Source: Verrucomicrobium sp. (GTDB taxonomy: Bacteria > Verrucomicrobiota > Verrucomicrobiia > Methylacidiphilales > UBA1321). From it: a DNA stretch of 64,000 nucleotides. Position numbers and translations under genes: made by a program. Location: contig JAFIGT010000019.1 in the NCBI GenBank assembly GCA_017849585.1, positions 62,001 to 126,000 on the forward strand, given 5' to 3'. This document shows positions 35,673 to 42,631 of this stretch, in pieces (the stretch's first letter is position 1; the number at the start of each line of letters is the position of its first letter). The notes beneath the pieces are model-generated. The model was not told where the DNA came from, made no database searches, and saw only the letters and a list, made by a program, of their open reading frames with translations.

Positions 35673-36448
35673 AACACCCCATCTATTTTGGATCGATTGC
35701 ACTCGAGTCCAATCGCTGGAAGCCAGAATGCCAGCCGAGTATCTACTTTTCAGAATGGCTATCTCGGGTGAATCAAGCAGGATTTGATGGCATCGAATTG
35801 TGGCAACGTCATTACACACAAGGTTCGCGCGCTGAAAAAGAACGTCTGACCTCCGGGCCTAATCCACCGGCTATATTTAACTCATACGCAACTTTTGAGA
35901 ATACAGACGAATCGCGATCACAGCGAAATGAGATTGCCCAAGCCATTCTTGAGACACGAGCCCTGGCTGTAAAATTTAATCTGGGAACAGATGCTTTCCG
36001 GGAAGAAGAATATATTGCGCAGTTTCGTGAATGGAGTGAAACCCTTCCATCTGAGATGGCGCTCCTATATGAATGTCATCCTGGCGATATTGGAGATAAA
36101 CCCGATACAGCAAAGGCCATCCTAAAAAAAATCAATAATCCCAATATTGGAATTATTGTACATCCATTTTGCCTATCTCCTGATAATTTGCATGCATGGT
36201 TTGATTGCTTTCCGGATTTGATACGCCACTTGCACGTTCATCAGCGAGATGAAGGTGGCGTATTCAATCTTCTGGAATTCTCTGCAGAAGGAAATGAGGC
36301 GCGATGCAGAATTCTCCGCCAGAGAGGTTTTCGAGGTACTCTGACTGTAGAGTTCACAAAAGGGACTGCGTTAGTAAGAGAAAACGCTGATGAGATTTTC
36401 CGCAATGCGTGCTCAGATCTCCAATTTTTACGTAGCAATCTCTCTTGA
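35669..36448 (+). CDS. TIM-barrel sugar-phosphate isomerase/epimerase-like protein
   Basis: The 259-residue protein has the AP-endonuclease/xylose-isomerase-like barrel: GFDGIELWQRHY (first Glu), LYECHPGDIGDKP (second Glu), IGIIVHPFCL and HLHVHQRDEGG, then LTVEFTKG. The ligand set is His/Glu/Asp-rich as in that family, although Asp of the third strand is replaced by HP. It begins by ATGA overlap with the MFS gene. No signal peptide is present. The role is probably an isomerase or dehydratase of the pathway; its substrate is unknown. Confidence 0.68.
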   Translation: MKHPIYFGSIALESNRWKPECQPSIYFSEWLSRVNQAGFDGIELWQRHYTQGSRAEKERLTSGPNPPAIFNSYATFENTDESRSQRNEIAQAILETRALAVKFNLGTDAFREEEYIAQFREWSETLPSEMALLYECHPGDIGDKPDTAKAILKKINNPNIGIIVHPFCLSPDNLHAWFDCFPDLIRHLHVHQRDEGGVFNLLEFSAEGNEARCRILRQRGFRGTLTVEFTKGTALVRENADEIFRNACSDLQFLRSNLS

Positions 36449-36527
36449 ACTGAGAAATTTCGATCAGCCATTACTAAGAAAACGGAAAACGGCGAATCTG
36501 AATCATAAGGATAGGAAACTAATTTTG

Positions 36528-36553
36528 AGCTTTTACAATTGGCTGTAAAAGCT
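36528..36553. promoter_or_regulatory. Perfect palindrome, candidate operator of the second LacI gene
   Basis: AGCTTTTACA (36528-36537) and TGTAAAAGCT (36544-36553) are perfect 10-bp inverted arms around six bases. The site is 22 bases before the regulator's start, where an autoregulator would bind. It is unrelated to the site at 28806, so the two LacI proteins have different operators. Confidence 0.6.
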
Positions 36554-36575
36554 AGGTACCACAAACTGCCTTTGC

Positions 36576-37592
36576 ATGAATCAACGTTACATTGCAAAAA
36601 AGCTGGGCATCAGCCAAGTAGCCGTTTCTCTAGCTTTACGCAATGATCTATCGATATCTGTAGATTTGCGCAATCGAGTCAAGGCTATGGCCAGTAGCCT
36701 GGGGTATCAGCCAAATCCGTATGTAAGCGCACTCATGACGCAAATTCGAACGTCTCGCAAGCCTAGCGAGAAGGGAGCCTTGGCCTTGCTTGTCGATGTG
36801 CTTAAGTCACGGGAATGGGACGCACATGAGTCCTATCGAGTGTATTACAAGGGCGTCGCGCGCCGGAGCGTTGAGTTGGGATTCAATCTGGTACGATTCT
36901 TCCTCAACGAGCCAGGCATGGAAGCTAAAGACGTGGACAAAATTTTACACACACGTGGGATTCGGGGTCTGATTCTGGCGCCTCCCTATTTAGGCAATAA
37001 AAAGTTGGATATTCATTGGGAGCGTTATGCCTGTGTGGGTACCGGGTACGGCTGGGCGGAACAACAACTCGATCGCGTAGCTCATGATCATGACCAGAAC
37101 GTGGTCATTGCTTTTCAAAAGCTATCAGAATTAGGTTATCGCCGTATCGGAATGTGTGTTTCTCCGTTCTATGCCAACGGTCGCGGGACGCGCTGGCTGG
37201 ACGGATTTCTGGCGTGTCAGTACAGATTACCCCAAAAACAGCAGGTTCCGCTCTTTGTCGGCTCTGTGGAGGATCATTCTTTTTCAGCGTTTCGCCAGTG
37301 GTATCGGAAATGGAAGCCGGATGTGTTGGTGTCGACCTATGGACATGAAAAGCAGTGGTTGGATGAAATGGGTTTGCGCATTCCGAAAGACATCGGAATG
37401 GCGTATCTCATTCGTCCCTCAAAATCAAAATGCGCGGGAATTGACGATCGCTATGAACACATAGGCGCTACGACAGTCGAATTGGTAGCCTCTAAAATTA
37501 CATTCAACCAGTACGGGATACCCGCCATTCCCAAGATGATCCTTATCGAGGGGCGGTGGTTGAATGGTAAAAGTGTATTAAGCCAGCACTAA
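36576..37592 (+). CDS. LacI-family transcriptional regulator (second copy)
   Basis: The 338-residue protein starts MNQRYIAKKLGISQVAVSLALRNDLSISVDLRNRVKAMASSLGYQPNPYVSAL, a LacI helix-turn-helix and hinge. The sensor domain follows (IRGLILAPPYLG, ELGYRRIGMCVSPFYANGR, PDVLVSTYGHEKQWLDEMG, GATTVELVASKI). The arrangement parallels the first regulator (same C-terminal RWLNG-type end), but the sequences are clearly different. It closes the rightward operon after 127 bases and ends about 150 bases before attR. It may control a sub-part of the cluster or genes outside it. Confidence 0.88.
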   Translation: MNQRYIAKKLGISQVAVSLALRNDLSISVDLRNRVKAMASSLGYQPNPYVSALMTQIRTSRKPSEKGALALLVDVLKSREWDAHESYRVYYKGVARRSVELGFNLVRFFLNEPGMEAKDVDKILHTRGIRGLILAPPYLGNKKLDIHWERYACVGTGYGWAEQQLDRVAHDHDQNVVIAFQKLSELGYRRIGMCVSPFYANGRGTRWLDGFLACQYRLPQKQQVPLFVGSVEDHSFSAFRQWYRKWKPDVLVSTYGHEKQWLDEMGLRIPKDIGMAYLIRPSKSKCAGIDDRYEHIGATTVELVASKITFNQYGIPAIPKMILIEGRWLNGKSVLSQH

Positions 37593-37738
37593 CGTCCGCG
37601 ATTTTTCAGTAGTTTGTTATATTTAGCGTTAATTTTATCGGATGTATTCGGGGCGTAAGGACAGAGTGTATGACTCACCTATATTTCTGAATCATTCTTT
37701 GGAATTTAGCCTGTCAATTGGACTCTTCGCTGGTGTTG

Positions 37739-37755
37739 GTACCGCGCACCATTTT
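37739..37755. repeat. Right attachment site (attR)
   Basis: An exact copy of GTACCGCGCACCATTTT from the tRNA-Val 3' end stands 40 bases before the end of rnhC. Between 37593 and 37738 there is no gene. The copy contains no rest of a tRNA, as expected for a displaced end after insertion. Confidence 0.8.
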
Positions 37756-37795
37756 CCCCTCCCATTGCGACAGCCTGAGGGCAGTTGCGTCTTCC

Positions 37796-38779
37796 CTAAA
37801 ACAATTCGGACTTTGGCGCTTCCGGTTTTTTGCCGTATCGAATAAAAGGTTTCGCCGGTGCGACGGGCAATCCGAGCACTTCATTGAAGGTGCGGAAATG
37901 CTCCTTGGCTACGGAGCGAAGACCGTCCGCTCCAAGCGTTTCGCCAATCTTTTTGCCCACAGCTTTGACTTGCGCGGAAGCCCCTTTAGGCAGAGTAGCG
38001 TGAACACCTTCACCCAGTTTTTGAAGACGGGTGAGGAATTCGCCGCGCGCTAAAATGGAAGCCGCCGCGACGGCGATATCGCTTTCCGCCTTGGTTCGTT
38101 GCTGGAGCACAATCCCCTTCCCGCGCTCCTTGAGGGCGCGCTGGATCAATACCGGATTTGCAAATTGATCCGACAACGCGCGCGGACAAGTGGGCACGAT
38201 CTCGAGCAGGTTCTCGATGACCGTAGCGTGTCCCCAGGCAAGGAGGCGGTTCAGATTTTTGAATTTTCCGTAGAGCTCGTTGTATTTCGTCGGGTTGATC
38301 GCGATGACGTTCCAGCGGCGACCCAGCACTTTCTTGATCTCCTCGGCGAGATCGAGCGCCTTCTTGTCGCTGGTGATTTGTTTACTGTCCTTCACCCCCA
38401 TCTGCATGAGCGTCCGCGCCAGATCCGCATCCACATAGGCCCCCGCAATCACGAGCGGCCCGAAAAAGTCGCCCTTACCGCTTTCGTCGATCCCAAGGTG
38501 AGGCTGGAACATCTCGGGATTGTGCACCTCGTCATAGCCCAGCTTGGCTTCGCCGAGCACGCGGGGCTCGAGCGTGAACTCGACAAATTCCTTGGCGCCT
38601 TTGCCTTGTACGAGCAGCTTGCCTGACTGGTAGGCATTGATGGTCAGCTTGGTCTTTTGCGCACCGAAGTGGGCATACGGCACATCGCGGAATTCGAAGT
38701 TCTGTTCTTCCAAAATTTCCCGCAAGGACGCCACTTGTGCGTCATTGATTTTAAATGTAAACGAATTAGGTTCTGACAT
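37796..38779 (-). CDS. rnhC: Ribonuclease HIII
   Basis: RNase HIII cuts the RNA strand of RNA-DNA hybrids. From ATG 38779 (MSEPNSFTFKINDAQ) the protein is 327 residues. The N-terminal TBP-like substrate-binding domain (about 1-90) is typical of HIII, in contrast to shorter HII. The catalytic domain begins LGIDESGKGDFFGPLVIAG (Asp-Glu pair) and continues GVKDSKQ and the later Asp in KAESDIAVAAASILAR. The start codon overlaps the start of mutY on the other strand. It is the first backbone gene to the right of the island. Confidence 0.94.
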   Translation of the reverse strand: MSEPNSFTFKINDAQVASLREILEEQNFEFRDVPYAHFGAQKTKLTINAYQSGKLLVQGKGAKEFVEFTLEPRVLGEAKLGYDEVHNPEMFQPHLGIDESGKGDFFGPLVIAGAYVDADLARTLMQMGVKDSKQITSDKKALDLAEEIKKVLGRRWNVIAINPTKYNELYGKFKNLNRLLAWGHATVIENLLEIVPTCPRALSDQFANPVLIQRALKERGKGIVLQQRTKAESDIAVAAASILARGEFLTRLQKLGEGVHATLPKGASAQVKAVGKKIGETLGADGLRSVAKEHFRTFNEVLGLPVAPAKPFIRYGKKPEAPKSELF

Positions 38780-39824
38780 GCCTCGCACCAAGGTTACGGA
38801 CAGCACACCGACGAAAGCAAGCCGCTCCGCACTTTCTTCTGAAGTGATTCATTCTTTTCAAGTCCGGCTTCCGGTCTGGTACGAGAAAAACAAGCGCGAT
38901 CTCCCGTGGCGGCACACGCGCGATCCGTATGCCATTGCGCTTTCGGAGTTCATGCTTCAGCAAACACAAGTTGTTACCGCCACGCCCTACTATCAACGCT
39001 GGCTGAAACTTTTTCCCACGTGGCGGAAGCTGGCGGAGGCACCCATCGAATCCGTCCTGAAGGCATGGGAAGGGCTCGGCTATTATCAACGGGCGCGCAA
39101 TCTCCACAAACTAGCGCAAGCCGTCGCAGCCTCTCCCTCGGGCGAACTCCCTTCTACAGCAGAGGCGTTGCTTGAGCTTCCCGGCATCGGCCCCTACACC
39201 TCCCGAGCCATCGCGAGCTTCGCCTTCGGCGAAAGCGTGGGTGTGCTCGATGGTAATGTGATCCGGGTCCTCACCCGTGTCTTCGCCCTCACCGGCAATG
39301 TAGCGGATCGCGCTGTGCAACAGCAACTCTGGTCGCTGGTGGAACAGCTCACCCCTTCGCGGGGGGCCGATACTTATAATCAGGCCATCATGGAAATCGG
39401 AGCGCTGGTCTGTCTCCCGCGCAAGCCGGCTTGCCTGATCTGCCCCTTCAATGCGGTCTGCTTGGGGAAATCTGACCCGGAACGTTACCCGGTGAAAGAA
39501 CGCACGGTGACCAAAGTCGTCGTGGAAAAAATCGCTGTGATCGAGAACAAGAAACGTTGGTGGTGTGTGCAGTCCGCCGCCTCGAGACGTCTCGCCGAAT
39601 TCTGGCGTTTTCCGGACCTTGACGAAAGGACGATGATCTCTGGGCAGGAGCTCATCCGCTTCAAATATACGATTACGAATCATCGCATCGAACTGACCGC
39701 ACTTCATGCGATCTGGAAAAAAATGCCGCCATCCGCGAGTGGCCGCTGGTTAACGAACGAGGAGATCGAGTCGCTTCCCTTCCCTGCCGCGCATCGCAAA
39801 ATCGCACGGCAGTTGGCGGAGTAG
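38778..39824 (+). CDS. mutY: A/G-specific adenine DNA glycosylase MutY
   Basis: MutY removes adenine mispaired with 8-oxoguanine. From ATG 38778 (MPRTKVTDST) the protein is 348 residues; earlier in-frame starts read backwards over rnhC and are unlikely. Catalytic E57 lies in LSEFMLQQTQV and D158 in VLDGNVIRVL after the helix-hairpin-helix ELPGIGPYTSRAIA. The [4Fe-4S] cysteines are C212, C219, C222 and C228. A C-terminal NUDIX-like domain, used to sense 8-oxoG, is present but short. Its start overlaps rnhC's start by two bases, so both promoters must sit inside the opposite gene. Confidence 0.94.
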   Translation: MPRTKVTDSTPTKASRSALSSEVIHSFQVRLPVWYEKNKRDLPWRHTRDPYAIALSEFMLQQTQVVTATPYYQRWLKLFPTWRKLAEAPIESVLKAWEGLGYYQRARNLHKLAQAVAASPSGELPSTAEALLELPGIGPYTSRAIASFAFGESVGVLDGNVIRVLTRVFALTGNVADRAVQQQLWSLVEQLTPSRGADTYNQAIMEIGALVCLPRKPACLICPFNAVCLGKSDPERYPVKERTVTKVVVEKIAVIENKKRWWCVQSAASRRLAEFWRFPDLDERTMISGQELIRFKYTITNHRIELTALHAIWKKMPPSASGRWLTNEEIESLPFPAAHRKIARQLAE

Positions 39825-39834
39825 AAGACCTCGA

Positions 39835-42105
39835 TCAGGACGGTTTGACAGGTGTCTTCGCCGGGGCGTTAGCCGCTTCCGCGCGGGCGCTTAAATCGCC
39901 CTTTGTCTTGGCCGCCACAGGTAGGGGCTGCCCCGGCAACCACCAACTCCACTTGCCCATAATCGCCATGGCGCTCGGAGCGAGAATCAGACGGATGATT
40001 GTAGCATCGATGAGGACCGCAAACGAAAGTCCGATACCCAGCTGTTGCGTTTCCACCACGGACCCAAACGCGAAGCAGAGAAAGACGCTGACCATGATGA
40101 AGGCGGCCGAAGTGATGATGCCGGCGGTTTTTTGCAAGCCATCTTCCACGGCGATCCGCATATCATGCTGATCGAGCCAGCTTTCACGGATGGCACAGAG
40201 GATGAACACCTCGTAGTCCATGGATAAGCCGAACAGCGTGCAGAAGAGCACCACCATCACAATCGTGTTCACGCCACCCGTCTGGATAAAGCTCCCCAAT
40301 CCCTGCCCCCAGCCGTCTTCAAACCAGAGCACCTGGAATCCGTAAGCCGCCATGACACAGAGGAAGTTCAATGTGATCGCCTTCAGCGGCACCAGCAACG
40401 CCCGCATGTAATAAACGAGCAACACGAATGTCGTGCACAGTGTGATGAGAATCACCTTGGGCAGCGCCTTGAAAATCACCTCATCCGCCGACGTCGTCGT
40501 CGCGGCAACGCCCCCCAGCAAATACTTCGCCTCACCGGGATATTGCGCCTGTTCGGCGTTGAGCACCTTCTGAATCTCCTGCAGCCAGCGCGTGGCTGTG
40601 GGTGATTGTGGATCGGCCTTGCTCACCACGAGAATCAAGTTTTGCGAGGAATCCGTGCCGGTCAACACCGCCATGCGCGCCCGACGGATTGATACATTCT
40701 CCGGCGTCTCTGCGAGCGAGATCACCTGGCCCGTATTCGGTAGCTGGCGCAACTTCGCGACGAGGTCCGCCTCGCGCTTGAGTCCGTCTCCCGTCATCCA
40801 ATCTCCGTTCGGATGCTGCGCGAGGATGATCGTCGGCATCAGCCAGCCTGCTCCCATTTCTTTTGACAGGCTTTCGTAACCAATGCGAGCCTCCGCCTTG
40901 TCGGGCAGAGTGTTCACCTGAATCGAGGTCACCTGCAAGCGCGTCAACGGGTAGGCTACTGCCAACAAAGTGGCCGCTCCGGCAGCGAAACAACGCCACG
41001 GATGCGATAAAACCACGCGAGCCCACCAATGGTAGAAACGACGGGTCCGTTCACTGAAAGTACCGTGATGGCTGATGATCTGCCCCCACTCCAGCAGCGG
41101 GCCCAGCAACAGAATAAAGGCCGGTAGGAGCGTCAGCGTCGATGCCGCCACACAGCCCACCACCAGCATGCCTGCGACGGCGATGGAATGGAAAAATTGC
41201 AGCGGAATGATGAGAAGCGCCACAAAACCGCTCATGACCATCACAGCGGATGTCACCACCGTATGACCAGCCGTCTTGGCCGTCACGTGCAGCGCTTCCT
41301 GCGTGGTGAGGTGCAATTCCCGCTCGCGCCGGTAACGGGCCAGAAAGATCAGCGAGTAGTCAATGCCCACGCCCAATCCAATCATCGTGATCAGATTCGG
41401 CACAAAGAACGTCACTGGCCAGTAGGCGGCCAGAATGCACATGGCTCCCAATGAAATCAAAACGCCCAAGCCCGCCACCACCACCGGCAGCAGCGCCGCC
41501 ACAAAAGAGCGGAATACGATCAAGAGAATGACGAACGCCACCGGCAGCGCCTTCATCTCCGCTGTGCGCAACGCCTCGGTCGAAGCCAGATTCAAATCCA
41601 TGAACAAGGCCGGACCACCGGTGACATGCGGAACTTTGTCTGGTGGCAGCTTCACCTGCTCGCGTAGATGTTGGCGAAGTCCGGGGATCAACTTCTCAGC
41701 TTCGGCATAGCTGGTAGCCTTGAGCTCCACAAATGCCGCATGCCAGCTATCGCGAGGCCAGACTTCCAGAAACCGCTTGGCATCCGAGGCCTCCGATACT
41801 CCCGGCGCCGAACGCAGTGCGCCCATGATCTCCTGCCACCGCGCCTGCCCCTCTTCGGGGGGCAAATCCTTCGCGTCCCAGATGACCGCCGTGGGAAATG
41901 CAAGCGAACTGGAGAAATTATCGACCAGTGTCTTGCGCACCTTTTCCGAATCGGTGTCGCGGACCCCCGTCAGTGTCCCCTTGATTTGATGCGAGAAATT
42001 CCATGCTGGTGCGGCCAGCCACAGGGCCAGTACCAACCATGCCAGAAAATAGGCCACGGCCCGGCGCCGCGACAAAAAACGATGCTCACCCGTCATTGCT
42101 GCCAT
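39835..42105 (-). CDS. MMPL/RND-superfamily lipid or hydrophobe exporter
   Basis: The 756-residue protein is built as two halves, each with one helix, a large periplasmic loop and a bundle of about five helices. In half one FVILLIVFRSF, GLGVGIDYSLIFLARYRRE and TSAVMVMSGFVALL match MMPL motifs; in half two the SMDYEVFILCAIRE motif carries the proton-relay Asp-Tyr pair. MMPL proteins move lipids or hydrophobic molecules. Placement 10 bases after the end of a YnbE/YdbL-type protein and a YdbH-like protein suggests an operon for moving envelope lipids. The tail is alanine- and proline-rich and probably disordered. Confidence 0.85.
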   Translation of the reverse strand: MAAMTGEHRFLSRRRAVAYFLAWLVLALWLAAPAWNFSHQIKGTLTGVRDTDSEKVRKTLVDNFSSSLAFPTAVIWDAKDLPPEEGQARWQEIMGALRSAPGVSEASDAKRFLEVWPRDSWHAAFVELKATSYAEAEKLIPGLRQHLREQVKLPPDKVPHVTGGPALFMDLNLASTEALRTAEMKALPVAFVILLIVFRSFVAALLPVVVAGLGVLISLGAMCILAAYWPVTFFVPNLITMIGLGVGIDYSLIFLARYRRERELHLTTQEALHVTAKTAGHTVVTSAVMVMSGFVALLIIPLQFFHSIAVAGMLVVGCVAASTLTLLPAFILLLGPLLEWGQIISHHGTFSERTRRFYHWWARVVLSHPWRCFAAGAATLLAVAYPLTRLQVTSIQVNTLPDKAEARIGYESLSKEMGAGWLMPTIILAQHPNGDWMTGDGLKREADLVAKLRQLPNTGQVISLAETPENVSIRRARMAVLTGTDSSQNLILVVSKADPQSPTATRWLQEIQKVLNAEQAQYPGEAKYLLGGVAATTTSADEVIFKALPKVILITLCTTFVLLVYYMRALLVPLKAITLNFLCVMAAYGFQVLWFEDGWGQGLGSFIQTGGVNTIVMVVLFCTLFGLSMDYEVFILCAIRESWLDQHDMRIAVEDGLQKTAGIITSAAFIMVSVFLCFAFGSVVETQQLGIGLSFAVLIDATIIRLILAPSAMAIMGKWSWWLPGQPLPVAAKTKGDLSARAEAANAPAKTPVKPS

Positions 42106-42114
42106 GATTTTTGC

Positions 42115-42627
42115 CTACTTCTGAATCCAGGTGCCGTCATCCTTTTGCACCCATTCACCGGGAAAGGAGCGGTCGCGCCACAGTTTTGCGTAATCGCGCT
42201 GCACCATTTCCATCGGCTTGCCATCCTTCTCCGCCGTCGCGAGATAAATAACAGCCCGGTCGTTGTTTTCGCCATTCACAATGCTCTTTTCATACTCCGC
42301 GTACTTCGCATCGTCCGGCACCTTGCGAATGGCGAGATAGCCCTCTCGGTCTTCCCCGATGAGGCGGTCATTCTTGAGAGCCTGAACCTCGGCCATGCGA
42401 TTGCGCCGGGCAATGGCGGCCTGCATCTGGTTGGCCTCGTCTTTTTGTTTTTTCGGGTCGCTCTTGGTATAGACGTCGACCTTCATATTCACGTCGATTT
42501 TGACCGGGTCCGGTGTCGCCACCTTGATCGTCGGCGAACAACCGCCGGCCATGATGACCGCCAGCAATAAGAAAACCCCGGACTCCCTTTTGAATATCAT
42601 GCGATACGACATGGCACTTGGATTCAT
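42115..42627 (-). CDS. Lipoprotein fusing YnbE and YdbL (DUF1318)
   Basis: The start at ATG 42627 (MNPSAMSYRMIFKRES) lies four bases after the preceding stop; an ATG at 42657 would overlap. The protein has 170 residues. A lipobox-like LLLAVIMAGGC is followed by SPTIKVATPDPVKIDVNMKVDVYTK, matching the short YnbE lipoprotein of Escherichia coli. The rest, with KNDRLIGEDREGYLAIRK and ending FPGEWVQKDDGTWIQK, matches YdbL. In E. coli these are two separate genes next to ydbH. YnbE bridges YdbH to the outer membrane in lipid transport. Here one polypeptide carries both functions. Confidence 0.75.
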   Translation of the reverse strand: MNPSAMSYRMIFKRESGVFLLLAVIMAGGCSPTIKVATPDPVKIDVNMKVDVYTKSDPKKQKDEANQMQAAIARRNRMAEVQALKNDRLIGEDREGYLAIRKVPDDAKYAEYEKSIVNGENNDRAVIYLATAEKDGKPMEMVQRDYAKLWRDRSFPGEWVQKDDGTWIQK

Positions 42628-42631
42628 AGTT

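Larger units (their letters stand above)
14839..37755. mobile_element. Genomic island of about 22.9 kb inserted at tRNA-Val
   Basis: The region is bounded by the 17-bp tRNA-end repeat. Its genes are clearly more A+T-rich than glnD-pgi on the left and rnhC-mutY on the right, particularly between 30 and 37.6 kb. It begins with a dead IS3-type transposase and then carries only a sugar-use cluster with its own regulators. No integrase gene was found inside, so the island is probably no longer self-mobile, or the integrase was lost where the IS remnant lies. Confidence 0.75.
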
